DNA of 64,000 nt from the NCBI RefSeq assembly GCF_002775205.1, contig NC_036445.1, forward strand, positions 4,794,802 through 4,858,801. Direction: 5' to 3'. Positions 32,807 through 44,797 of the stretch are shown here, piece by piece (the first letter of the stretch is position 1; every line of letters begins with the position of its first letter). Source of the stretch: Xiphophorus maculatus. Taxonomy: Eukaryota; Chordata; Actinopteri; Cyprinodontiformes; Poeciliidae. Below the pieces are notes generated by a model. That model was not told the DNA's origin. It saw nothing but the letters and a program-made list of their open reading frames with translations, and did not search any database. Both the position numbers and the translations under genes were made by a program.

Positions 32807-35800
32807 ATGTCGATTCAGTACGAGGTGGAACAGCTGCCTGACAGCTACGGGGTTTCGGACTCGTTCCCCAAAGATTTCGGTTATGGTGAAGAGGAGCCCG
32901 ACATCGAGGACAGCTCGTCTCCGTCAGACAGCAAGCCGAGGATCCTGCTCATGGGTTTGAGGCGGAGCGGCAAGTCATCCATACAGAAGGTGGGAAAGAT
33001 ATCCTGTTTTTTTTTAAGTGTTAGCATTGCGAGGCTAGGGGCCGCTTTCATTTGCTTCTCTCAGTTAAAATAGCTAGCAACTTAGTTTAGCATGTCGCTA
33101 ATGATAATTGTGATCAGTGAATCAACGTGTGGAACTACAAGGATTGTTATAACAAGCTGATAACCAGAAAGCTGCGGCTGGTAATTATTAACCAGGTGGA
33201 CAGAGGCAGTCGATGAGATGACTAGTAGCATGTCACATGCCAAAGACTCAGTGGCAAACTGACCACACCTTTACCTTTTTATTTTAAATCAATGCTTCAC
33301 CGTTGGCGTTAGGAGACAGGCGAGATTATTCGCACCCTTTAATTTTCTTTTCACTTTTTGTCTCATCACAACCACAAACGTCATTGTATTTTATCTGAGT
33401 TTTGTGTATTAAAGCAACATAAAGTGCAAATGCTAAATCCTAAAATGTGACTTGCGTATGTATTCAGTCCCTCTACTCTGACAACCCTAAATAAAACGCA
33501 TTGTGACCAATTTTAATCAGTAGCTCACCCAATTAGTAAATTAGGTGAGCAGCTCCATGGCAACTTCACCTGTTTGGAGTTGCCTTTGAAGCATAATCGA
33601 TTAAGAATTCAACAATAGCACTTGACTTAATGTAACGTTTTGATTGTTGATTCTATGTTGCGTGACTTTGTGTTTTTATGATGCAAAGTACTTTGAAATG
33701 CCTTGTTGCTGGAATGTGATTTACAAATAAAATTTTATTGATCTGGTTAAATTACAGCTGGAAATTTTTCTGGGCACGTCTGAACCAGTTTGAGATGATA
33801 AATGTTGCCCATTCTTCTTTGCAAAATGGCTAGAGCTGATTCAGATTGCACTGAAATAATCTGCGTACATACATTTTCAAGTTATGAAAAAACATTCCCA
33901 ACTAGATTTAGATCTTGAAGTTGTCTAGGATAATCTAACACACAGGTGTCAAACTCCAGTGCTGGAGGGCCACTGCCCTGCAACTTTTAGATGTGCCTCT
34001 GCTGCACCACACCTGAATAGAATAATTAGGTCATTAGCAAGGCTCTGGAGAACTTATCTACACAAGGAGGAGGTAATTAAGCCAGTGTTTTGTACCTGTG
34101 GCACATTTAAAAACTGCAGGACAGTGGCCCTTAACGACTGGAGTTTGACACCCCTGATAACACATAGAAACACTTGTAGTTCAGTTGGAAATTCAACCTC
34201 CACTCCAGTCTGAAGTTCAGCTTTTGATGTTATTTTCTCCAGGATTTCACTGTGTTTTGCTCCATCTTCCCATCTACTTTGACCACTTTCCCTGGCTGTG
34301 TTGAAGAAAATCATCCAAACAGCATAATGCTGTCCCCACCATGGTTCAAAGAGGGAATGTTGTTTTTATGGTGATGATTTCTAGTTTATATGTGGGCAAA
34401 AAATTGAATTTTGGTCACACCTGAGCAGAGCACCTTCTTCCATGTTTGCACTGTTCCCTACATGACTTTTGGCAAACTGTACTTCTTAAAGTTGTCTGAC
34501 CTGTCACATAAGATCCCATTGAAATAAATAAAAGTTTGCAGTTGTGATGTGAAAAAGCTCAAGTGAGAAAAAAAACAAAGGGTAGACCCCCTCTTAGTAC
34601 TTATTAAATGTGTCTCTTGTATATGTTTGTATATGGACTAGGTTAAATTCCTCTTGACTGATTTTGAGATTTCAACCACCTCCATTCAGTGTTCAAGCTT
34701 GCTTTACTCCACTCTGTGTAATATAGTATGATTATTAAATTACATGCAATCGCTTATTAGAAAAAAAACTGTTTTGTTTACAGTTGAAGGTGTTGGACAC
34801 CTTTTTTCTGATTGGCAGAAAATAAAAAAAAACAACAACTCTGAAACTGGATTGTGTTACATTGTGATTCCTAAAGTCTTACTTTAGCTTGATGCTGTGG
34901 TTGAATAATTGATAAGAAGCCACTGTTCCATCTGTGATATTTCATTATTTATGTTAAAATTCAACATGATTTGAGAGTGCAAAGAAATTAAAGTAAAGAG
35001 TGGCATTTTTCACTTATAATCCACACAGCTTCCAGTAGGAGATTATTGTTCCTATGCAGGCCTTTGGAGAGCATGTGATTTGGCTTTTTGCTTGCTTGCT
35101 TGCTAGTTGGCCTTTGGTCTTTGAATCAAAATGGCAGCTGTGGAGCAACACTATGTATCCATCAAGAAATTGCTGTCTTTTTTTTTCCCCTTTGCTTTAA
35201 AGGCTTCGTTTGGTCTAAGCTTTGATTAATACCTAACCAAACAGTTGACAGCTGTTGTCTTACTTTCTGCCTCTGAAGCATGTAACTGAAAAATGCTGAG
35301 TGCAGTGGCGTCTTGCGTCAGATGAGCATGAGCAAGTCTGCAGTTTTCTGACCTTTTTTCCCTTTTGTTTGACATGTGACGCTCAAATGATAGCTTTGTG
35401 CCTGAATCAAGTCAAACTGCCAACAGTGTTTGTAGTTTTGCTTGGAAAAACATAAATTAATGCTAAAAATTTGAAGTTTTACAGAAAAATTTGTCGATGT
35501 TCTTCTACCATATCAGAATGTTCTTATTCAGTCTTTAAAAGCAATACATAACTTTTTATGTAAAGTTGTCAAATCAATCTTGAAAGTGTCACGAGTGAAC
35601 TAATAGAAATAAACATGTTTTGTGAACATTTTCAGGTAATATGCCTGTGGTTCTCAACTATTTGAGGACTGAAAAAAGCTTTTATTTTAATTAATGGAGA
35701 ATAAATCTAAACATGGATTTAAAATCTTTTATATTTTTTAAACATTTTTATTCTGTATCTTTTTTTGTTGAATAAAAAAATTAAGCACATTTTTTTTTTT

Positions 35801-38800
35801 TTAGTTTGTAATGTCTAGGTTTGTCTTTTCTAAAATTGAGAACCAATGAATTAGCAACTACAAGTTGGTGAAACAGTGAAATAAAAAAAGGTTTATGGCT
35901 CCAACAGCCTTTACTTTCTCAAAAAGTGGAACCAGAGTCAAATGTGTTGTCACATACAAATTTACTTTGTATTATAAAACAAATCAAATTTTGCACACCA
36001 AAAATATCAACTTTGCAAAATGGCTTTATGCTCACTGCAAAAGTAGAATAATATCAGACTTGTATCAAACTTTTGAACCCTCAAAGGCAGAGTTCAACAA
36101 TGACATGTCCAGAAAGGCTGTGCATTACATTTGCCTATATAATATAATGCATGTATATCCATAGAATATAAAACCTGTATAAATCTAATCAATTTACTTT
36201 ACAACAATTTTAAAAGTTGAGGAATTTAAATAATTGTTTTCACCAATTATTTGTTGTTGTAAAGCAGGGGTGTCAAACTCAATTTCACCAAGGGCCACTT
36301 CAGCATATTGGCCACCCTCAAAGGGCCACATTGACGGTATAAATCAGGAATGCCCAAGTGCAGTCCTCCAGACTGCAACTTTTAGATGCGTCCCTGCTAA
36401 AACATACCCCAGACAAAAAGTTGACTTCCCTCATTAGCAGCAACTCAGTTCTGTAGAGGCCTATGAATGAGTTTATGATCCAGGTGTGTTAGAGAAAGAA
36501 CGCATCTAAAGTTGCAGAGTGAAAGGTCTGGAAAACTAGACTTGGGCAACCCTAGCATAAATGTATGAAAATACAATGTTAAAAATAAATTAAACAACAC
36601 CTCATATTGTTAAATGACTGATTTTATGTATTCAAGTTTTAAATATTACATTTGCATGGATGCAAAATTACTGCTCAGTTTAAAAATATGCTCAGTATTT
36701 TTAAACTGCTCAGCTAAACTTCGCTCTTTAGCTTGTTAGCTTGTCGATGTTTCAGTTTTATTCCCTGGGAAAATTAATCTTTGTCTGCTTTAAAGATAAG
36801 CAGACAAAGAATAAAAACAAGTTTTGATATTAACTCTCTACTTCATTCACAAAACCTTTTCCTTATTTATTACACAACGAACATGTATTTCACATAAGAA
36901 CAAAACAATGAGGTGATGTTGCCTGTCCTTGAACACAAAGCTGATCCTTTTCACCCTGTCACCAACTCACACACATCCTCATTGTGTTGTGTAAATAAAC
37001 ACAAAACAAGCAAAATCAATAAACTATATGCATATTCCAGTATACTGAGTTTTGGTTTTACATTCATTCTATTTAAATTTAGTTTGTTCGTGCTTACCAA
37101 TGTTTTCCCCTGGTCAGTTCGTCGATGTCTGGTTTTAGTTCTATTCTGTGGCCATCCACAAAATGGCGGGTAGGTTTTCGTCAGTAATGCGCGATCTGGT
37201 CTTGGTCTTGTTTAAATTCATTATTGAAAACATCTGTTCGCTCAGATAGGTGCTTCCAAACATGGACAAAAACACGAGCTGCATGGAGTCGAAGCTGTGG
37301 CATCAAATCAGGGGGCAGGAGACGGTAAAAGTCCTCGATTGAAACTTCACGGAACTTCGCTCGTTAGCTTGTTAGCTTGTCGATGTTTCAGTTTTATTCG
37401 CTGGGAAAATTAATAATCAGCTTGAGGTGGCTCTGCTGCACTCTAGTGGCGAGAAGCCGTAATGTTGGTTGGTAAAAATCGGAAGGCATTATGGGAGATG
37501 TAGTTTGTAGTCAATTCGTGCTCAAAACCTATTTTAAGTCAATCAATAGGGCTGTAAAACGGTGGTGGGGGGGAGAGGGCCACATAAAATGACGTAGCGG
37601 GCCACATGTGGCCCGCGGGCCTTGAGCTTGACACATGTGTTCTAAAGTAACAAGTTTCTTTATTTGTTAGCTTTTTGAGAAATACTGAATATATGAATAA
37701 GTGAACAGATTTGATTAAAGCTAACCAAACGTGATGATTCAGCATTATTCAGCCAAGCTGTGGAGCGAGCACAATATTGACATTTTGATTACAACCTCAT
37801 GCTCTTCTAATGATTGCAGCTGGTGCTGAGTCGATGCTAGCGATCTATTGAAGGTTGAACTTCCCTGTTTTCACAGTAATTTCTGTTTTTGTCCTTGTTG
37901 CAAACTGGCTTTTTAAAAGTGCCAAATTACCAAACTGAAAACTTTTATATTTTAGCTCAGACGTATCTTAGCTAATTTGTCATTCTCCATGTGATTAAGT
38001 GTAATTAATCCAACTGTCAGCAGTAATTTTCACAGATTTTACGGACTCGGTTTTACACAAGGGAAGCAAGCTGTTTGCGTTCGTACTGCTAAATTACAAA
38101 CATGACTGTCATTTCAGGTGGTGTTCCACAAAATGTCCCCCAATGAGACATTGTTTTTGGAGAGCACCAACAAGATCTACAAGGATGACATCTCTAGCAG
38201 CTCCTTTGTCAACTTCCAGATCTGGGACTTCCCTGGCCAGGTGGACTTTCTCGACCCCACCTTTGACTACGAGATGATCTTCAGAGGAACCGGAGCGCTG
38301 ATATTTGTCATTGATGCTCAGGTGAGGAACAAACAGGATGCTGAATTTCTTTTTTTTTTTTTTCCTTTTGGGGTTTGCTATGAGCAACTATTTCATTCAG
38401 TAAAAACAACAAAGAAAATCTGAGTCATTGTCATCTTTTTTTTTTTTTTCTACTTAATGAAAATAAAAAAATTACTAAGTCATTCTTGCAGTTAATGTTT
38501 ACCCAGAAGCTTATTACCACCAACAAATGGACTCTTAGAGCGTGCAGTCCACATGACTCAAAATGCTTTCAACCACTGATCTCTACTCCAGTAAAAGCAG
38601 AAGCTTATCGGATTTCAGGGTTTGTTTGTGGTCGAGGTGCATCCAATTCAATCTGTTTCAGCTGTTTTTACTGGAGCAGATCAATTTTCCTCTTGATGTT
38701 TAGGAAAGATTGCAGAAGTATATTTCTTCATAACTCATGTTTTGCAACATGGTGAAGCATGCTTATTAGAATGAAAGCTGCCTTTATGACAGAAGCTGCA

Positions 38801-41800
38801 ACACACAGCCCCTTACAGTATGGCATGCTGCATATTACAGTTATAATATTGCATGTCTGTTGTATTCTAACTTAGAATACATCAGACATTTTGTATTAAA
38901 CATTTTTTGACCTATATGTTCCTTTCTTTCTCTTCTTCATGCTATTCTGCGACTGACTTTCTGTTTGTGCAAACTCGTTATTAAAACCACAAATCCTCCA
39001 CTGCAGGATGATTACATGGAGGCTCTGGGACGGCTCCATCTCACCGTGTCACGGGCCTACAGGGTCAATCCAGAGATCAACTTTGAGGTGTTTATCCACA
39101 AAGTGGATGGCCTTTCAGACGATCACAAGATTGAAACGCAGAGAGACATCCATCAGAGAGCCAACGATGATCTGGCGGACGCAAGTTTAGAGAAGCTGCA
39201 TCTTAGGTAAATCTGATTTAATATTTGTTACCATAGCAAAGTGGCTGCATGACATTAATAAAAGATTAAACTAAAATAATAAATTAGAATGTATCAGAAT
39301 GATTCAGTCGAGTGCAGTTAACCCTCTCTTTCCACACTTTCGCTCCATCGCAAAAAGGGTATTGAGAGTCTTTTCTTCATTGAACAGTGCTGTAAAAAAG
39401 GATTTAAATGTCAGACAGAAATGACTAAATACAAAATGCAGTGTTCAAATGGTGACTTTATTTAAGGTAAAAATGCCTTAAATAAAGTGTAGGCTTATTA
39501 AAAGACAAATTGGCGATGCCTGTCCTATGATTCATTTCTCGTCATCGTGATTTTGTCTCTTGGCTAGTTCCCACTCTTGTCTGCTCCTGTTAACTTTTGA
39601 TCCTCTTAAATGATTAACAGTAAAGTTTACTCCCATCCTGCGGGAGTGCTGGATGGGAGCACTCCCGCAGTACTCTACCAAGACTCCCCCCGGGAAAACC
39701 CGGGGGGAGTCTTGGTAGAGTACCGGGGGAGTCCTGGAGAAATCCTGTGACCAACGAGAATCCTTAAAAAAATGTCAGTCTACTGTGGATCACTGTCCTG
39801 CAGAATCACTCAACTATGTTTGACCTTTAAGTGACACACTATGGTGAGAGATTCTCCTTCAAAATCTTATGGAGAGCAGAATTCGTGGATCTGCATCTCA
39901 TTTAGGTCTTGGATCATCAAAGCAGCCCATCACATTATACTGACACCGCTTTACTTGACTGTCGGTATAAAGTTCTGTTTTTGAAATGACGTACTGGTTG
40001 CAAGTCAGATGTAACAGGGTGCACACCTTCCAACAAAATTTTAATTTTTTCTCTCTTCAATCCCCAGAATATTTTCTCAAAATCTATGAGAATCGTCCTG
40101 GTTGTTTTTTTTTTGTTGTTTGTTTGTTTTTTAAAATTTTGTTCTGGGTTTTTTTGGCAAATGTGAGTCTGAGGTTTACCTTACAATTCCCCATGGAGAC
40201 ATTTATTGTTTTGAAGAGCATGAATAATGGATGGTGAAGGATGGTTTAGATGGCATTTTTTCCTCTTAATATAACTAAATTATTATTTCACATATAAAAA
40301 TATGAAAAACCAAAACATTTAAGATAAAAAAAAAAATCAAAGGGATACATAATTTTCACAGCATAGTATGTAGCATCAATTGACTGGACCTCTGTTTTAC
40401 ATTAAAGTTTTTTTGTATTTTTTGTAAAAACATCCAAATTATGCTGATCATGATTGATTTGTAAAAGGAGTAAAACATCTAAGGTGGTGAATGCTTCTTA
40501 TAGACACTGTAGTCCATAAGTTTTGATGCTTGTAGTAATTTCTCTCCATGTGAGCTTGACTTGCGTCAGACAGACGTGACCTGCTTCTTCATTTTCTCAG
40601 CTTAAAGGTTTAACTATTGTGTTCATCTTGGTTTGTGGCAACCACAATCACATGTTGCCACAAACACAATGACTTATTTTGAGTCAAAGCTAGCTTCTTT
40701 TTTAACAGGTCTAACGTACGATGTGTAGTGTGTAGGACTGTGGATTCTTATGTTATTTCGTACTTTATTCAATCATTCAACACAGTCAATTTTTTCACTT
40801 TGCAAATCTATACACACTAGTTGACTTGAGTGCTTCACAATACAGCTAGATAACACATACAGACTAAAAGAATAAGCAAAATGCTATGAGAAGGAACAAT
40901 GTGCTTCCTGAAAAGAGGCCCCAGTGGCAACAAATGCAATATAAACAGCAGTGGACCCTGTATGGACCTCTGAGGGACCCCAATGTAGAGGGGAGAAATG
41001 AAATGACTCTAAAATAAGCAGGAAAAACTCTAATATAAACCAGGACAATGTTATATTTTTTAATACCAACGCACATGATGCCAGAATACAAAGATCCACA
41101 GTACCAAAGGCTGCCGATTAAAAGTAGTGAAACATTTTCTGATTTAACTGTCAAATGAATATAATTTTAAAACTTGTAGGTCTGTGGCATGGTGTGAAAC
41201 CTGACTGAAGTGCAGTGTAAAGGTGATGCACCGTTGTTCTTGTGAAATTCCTCTCTGCTCTTCTAATTAAGTGACACTGACTCATGCGTCAGATACTGTT
41301 GCACTGCCACAGCAGGCTCATAGTTTAAATGTACAAACAAAACGTCTGTCTGATGTGGTGTTCTATTTTTAAGGGATGTATTTGACTTGCATTAGAACCT
41401 CAAAAAAGAAATTATTAATGACAAAATTATTTTTGTCTTTATTTAAAATAAACTGAATATTAGTTGTGTTGTGTGATTTTTATTTATTTATTCCCTTTCA
41501 GGATGATCAGTGGAAATAAAAGGGAAATAATTTTTTTTAAACATTGAAATAATTTATCCCAATTTTTAAAAAATGGTTTATTTCTAAATGATTGTTTGGG
41601 CTCTATAAATAAAACAAGATTCTGACATCGCTAAAAAGGAACAACTATTATTTTTTTCATCTGGCTGTGCCTGCTGCTCGGCTCTGCAGCAGCTTTTCAG
41701 ATCATTTTGGAGCCCTGGTGACATAGGCAGCAGTGTGTTTTATGTTGGGTAAGATTGTTTTATTTCTTTTAGACGGCCAGATCCGTTCTGGATATATGAT

Positions 41801-44797
41801 GGAGCAAAAACGTTTCTGGTTGTTTCTCAACTGCTCTGCTCGGTAAAATTACACTTCTTTGCAGTGGTTACGGAAAACTCTCTTTGGCTCACACCACCAT
41901 TTCCTCAAAGAAATAAAGCTTTTATTTTTATATTTCCCATTCATTTTTGCAGACTTTTGCAGGAGTCAAAACTGTAACAGTTTATTGTACCATCTGTCTC
42001 TTATCAGCTTGAAATTCTGTCATTTATCTGTTTTCTCATGTGGTCTTGTAATTTTTTTCTAACTGGTTATGTAATCATTTTAAAGTAAGTGTCTCAGCAC
42101 TAATGGCTTATTGGTTTCCTTTATGCCTGTTTTGTCCAGCTTCTATTTGACAAGTATTTATGACCACTCCATCTTTGAGGCCTTCAGTAAAGTGGTACAG
42201 AAGCTCATCCCCCAGCTGCCCACCTTGGAGAACCTCTTAAATATCTTCATTTCTGTAAGTAGAAAACAGCCAACTCTTTCCTGTGTTCCTTGTTGTGATT
42301 TAAGTGTGGCATTTTTTTAATGCAGGTCACAGCTGATCCTGAGGATATGACTGTGCAAAACCTCTGAGGTTTTTTAGGACAGGTTTATCAATATTTTGTC
42401 CTGAAATGATGAGCTACAAACACAACTATACTTTAAGTCATTAGTTTGTTTTAGCTAGATGCAAGTTAAAACAGAGTACATTTATTACATCATAAAGGGT
42501 TGCTGGTCATCTTGCCTCTTGGTCCACTTATACATTTGCAGTTTTAGTCTTTCTAACGTTTTAGGAAGATTTTTTTTTTCCATTTCCTTTTTTTCAAATA
42601 TTTCATTACAGATAATGTTGTGAATGGGGAAAAAAAAAAAAAACTCTTACACCAAGACGTTGTATAGGAACTATACTCTAATTATGTCCTGCCTCAGATA
42701 AAAATCTTCTGTAAGGAAATGTGGTTATTTGAGAATTTTTATAAGTGTTTATATCCATAATCACTGTACTAATTTAATAAATACAATGATATTCCATAGC
42801 TATGTACATGTTTTGATGAAATTGAATTGGTGTAGAACTAAAAAGTGTGACACATTCACTGATTTGGAAGAAGAAAAAAAACTGAAAATCACCTGATTTC
42901 TGTTACTGGGTCATTCATATTAACAGTTGATTGTCCTCTGCTAAAGATATGATAATAAAACACCAAAGGATTTTTCCACGAAGCAACATATGAGCTCTCT
43001 TTATGCGACTGCTGGATTTGATGAGCTTTATCCTTCTCTGTTTTTTGGTAGTTCAGTAAAAGTTTTGTAGTTTTTTAAATGTGCAAAGGCATTTTTAACA
43101 ACCTCTGTTGTGAAAATATTTCCTCAGTTATCTGTTTTGAAAACCATTGGACTAGTAGAAGAATTAACTTATTTTTTTCATTATGGTACTCTGATTATAA
43201 ATGTCCACATGATATTTCTTTTTTTTATATACCTGCTTCATGTTTTGTCATCTTTCATTCTTTGTTCCCACCAGAATTCAGGGATTGAAAAGGCCTTTCT
43301 TTTCGACGTGGTCAGTAAGATCTACATCGCCACAGACAGCTCGCCTGTAGATATGCAGTCCTACGAACTGTGCTGTGATATGATCGATGTGGTTATTGAT
43401 GTCTCTTGTATATACGGGTATGTTGAACACCTCAAGATGTATGGGGGGGCTTCATGAATGTTTTGTTTTATAATAACTTAGTAATGGATAAAAATGACCT
43501 CATAAAAGAGCTGCAGTAAATTCCTCAGCTCTTAAATTTACACTGCTGTCTTCGTGCTGCACTAGTCTGAGGGAGGACGGCAGCGGCAGCGCCTATGACA
43601 AGGAGTCCATGGCGATCATCAAGCTCAACAACACAACTGTGCTTTACCTTAAAGAGGTCACAAAGTTCCTCGCTTTGGTCTGCATCCTGAGAGAGGAGAG
43701 CTTCGAGCGTAAAGGTAAACCTGCACCAACTTGCACCTGTATGTTAAAACCAAAACATTTCTACACGTTAACAGGAGGTGTACAGTGATCCTGGTCAATA
43801 AATGTTTTAAAATTTAGCTATAGGATGAGAGACATGTATGAAAAATCTCTTTCTGGTTTGATGACATTTTGAAAGTAATTCACGCTCTGCCTGACAACTT
43901 TGGAACTTGGACACATCCTTTGATATCTTGATACTTTCTGCACTCGATGAATTGCATGTTCTTGCCAAAGCAATGCTCTGTTGTTGCAGGGGTGTTTTTA
44001 TCTTGCTGTGGAAACTAAAAAACATTCCTTCTGGTTATGAGCGGTGTAGACATCTACTAAAAGTTGTGACTTGTGAGACCATTCTGCAAATGACAAGATT
44101 CCCCTAGTGTTTTAAATGGTAGGGAATTTCTTTATTGTATAAGGGGAGATGGACTATGTTCCATCATCAGTGTGATGAAGACTCAACTCAAAGTAATAAT
44201 ACTTTTATTAATGCCAAAGACAATTTAAGTGTCACGCTTTATAAAAATAAATTTCCATCCATCCATCCATCCATATAAGCATCTGTTTGTCATTTTCTGT
44301 TTTGTCTCTCCATCTGTTCATCAATTTCTCTTTCTACCCCTCAAGCTTTCAGTGGATCTATCAGTCTGTATGTTTGTCCATCTGTCCATGTACTGATCCT
44401 TACATCTCTGTTCATCCTTCTTGCAGTCTTTGGATTTTTCTGGTCCCATATTTAAAGCTGACAAAAAACTGAACTCCACTAGTTGTTTTTTTTGTTTGTA
44501 ATTATGCTTCAACCATACTTAAAACTGAGATCCTGCCTGGGTGATCTCAGCTGTGTTTTTTTTTTTTTTTGTCATTTTATTTAGAAAGTTCTCAAACCAT
44601 GTGCATATGCTGAATACGTTTTTTTTATTATTATATCCCCAGGATTAATAGACTACAACTTCCATTGTTTCCGGAAAGCCATCCACGAAGTATTTGAGGT
44701 TGGAGTTTCCTCTCAGCGTCCTTTAGGCTCACAGGCGGTTGGCTCCCCCTGCAACAAGGCTGTTGCATTGAATGGCACGCCGCGCAACACCTTGTAA
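32807..44797 (+). CDS. rragc: Ras-related GTP-binding protein C (RagC)
   Basis: RagC forms a heterodimer with RagA/B on the lysosome and recruits mTORC1 when amino acids are abundant. There are seven exons: 32807-32989, 38118-38321, 39007-39206, 42140-42254, 43275-43417, 43566-43714 and 44643-44797. All are GT-AG and in phase, giving 382 aa (human RRAGC has 399). The acidic N-terminus is shorter than in human and lacks its glycine/alanine-rich stretch. GTPase motifs are the P-loop GLRRSGKS (50-57), WDFPGQ (97-102) and HKVD (160-163) for guanine recognition. The C-terminal roadblock-type dimerisation domain starts near residue 220 ([12 protein letters not shown]) and is almost identical to human. 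The diverged tail ends NGTPRNTL. Intron 1 is about 5.1 kb and is loaded with transposons. A RagD paralogue is less likely given the tail and the mycbp neighbour. Confidence 0.96.
33590..33742 (+). repeat. Teleost interspersed repeat tail
   Basis: GCAAAGTACTTTGAAATGCC then TTGTTGCTGGAATGTGATTTACAAATAAAATTTTATTGA matches the common fish 3' tail that usually ends in (GATT)n. Here it appears inserted into the Tc1 relic. The boundaries are approximate. Confidence 0.5.
33943..34156. mobile_element. hAT-type MITE nested in the Tc1 relic
   Basis: It has the same family and orientation as the copy at 10667, with ends CAGGTGTCAAACTCCAGT and ACTGGAGTTTGACACCCCTG. Flanks CTAACACA and ATAACACA match at 7 of 8. 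It is the younger insertion, because the Tc1 sequence continues on both sides. Confidence 0.85.
35651..35845. mobile_element. Short MITE with GGTTCTCAA termini
   Basis: The left GGTTCTCAACTATT and right AAAATTGAGAACC are inverted repeats about 195 bp apart, and the interior is A/T-rich. No clean target duplication was identified. Confidence 0.45.
36345..36554. mobile_element. MITE nested in the hAT relic
   Basis: This 210-bp element starts CAGGAATGCCCAAGTGCAG and ends in GACTTGGGCAACCCTA, with inner complementary blocks GCAACTTTTAGATGCG and CGCATCTAAAGTTGC. The 8-bp flanks GTATAAAT and GCATAAAT match at 7 of 8. It is a distant relative of the 10667 family. Confidence 0.75.
36717..36778. repeat. 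62-bp direct repeat, copy A (partner at 37353-37414)
   Basis: By eye, 60 of 62 bases are identical to 37353-37414. Copy A is followed at once by a perfect 13-bp hairpin (36778-36790 with 36798-36810, loop TAAAGAT). Both copies are inside the hAT relic. Confidence 0.9.
39638..39737. repeat. Paired GC-rich hairpins in rragc intron 3
   Basis: The first hairpin has arms 39638-39650 and 39658-39670 (13 bp, 7-base loop). The second has arms 39670-39694 and 39699-39723, a perfect 25-bp inverted repeat around an AAAA loop. A partial repeat of the GGGGGAGTC motif follows at 39725-39737. The block is strikingly GC-rich against AT-rich intron sequence. Its function is unknown. Confidence 0.95.
39780..40230 (-). 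mobile_element. Tc1-like transposase relic
   Basis: Blocks in the order of fish Tc1 elements read antisense: AGAATCACTCAACTATG (about 39802), 'CTTATGGAGAGCAGAATTCGT', 'CATCACATTATACTGACACCG', TCAGATGTAACAGGGTGCACACCTTCC (about 40005; given in part) and TTTTTTTGGCAAATGTGAG (about 40150). It is heavily decayed and lies in rragc intron 3. Confidence 0.7.
44256..44273. repeat. (CCAT)n short tandem repeat
   Basis: About four to five CCAT units in rragc intron 6. Confidence 0.7.

Larger units (their letters stand above)
33315..34580 (-). mobile_element. Tc1-like transposon relic, internally deleted, with nested insertions
   Basis: Both ends of a teleost Tc1 element are recognisable. On the left is ACAACCACAAACGTCATTG (about 33367), followed by 'ATGTATTCAGTCCCTCTACTCTGA'-type sequence. 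On the right is ATAAGATCCCATTGAAATAA (about 34508). Between them are antisense transposase blocks such as GCCCATTCTTCTTTGCAAAA (about 33808), AGTTGTCTAGGATAATCTAA, and CTGAGCAGAGCACCTTCTTCC (about 34422). The frame is dead. The left part is interrupted by a LINE/SINE-like tail (33590-33742) and the middle by a MITE (33943-34156). It lies in rragc intron 1. Confidence 0.7.
36265..37639 (-). mobile_element. hAT transposon relic retaining transposase C-terminus
   Basis: The ends CAGGGGTGTCAAACTCAA and (reverse) CACATGTGTCAAGCTCAA are inverted repeats. The 8-bp flanks TTGTAAAG (36257-36264) and TTCTAAAG (37640-37647) match at 7 of 8. On the - strand, about 37290-37141 encodes [12 protein letters not shown], then [13 protein letters not shown], and a stop at 37143-37141. 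This is the hAT C-terminal dimerisation motif. The rest of the transposase is gone, so the element is an internally deleted copy. It contains a nested MITE (36345-36554) and a 62-bp internal direct repeat. It lies in rragc intron 1. Confidence 0.85.

Noticed and set aside
34054-34314. Minus-strand open frame in rragc intron 1
   Set aside because: It spans the MITE and Tc1 relic borders and is an artefact of repeat sequence.
39670-39723. MicroRNA precursor
   Set aside because: The stem is perfect and GC-rich with a 4-base loop. MicroRNA precursors normally have mismatches and larger loops, and no known seed was recognised.
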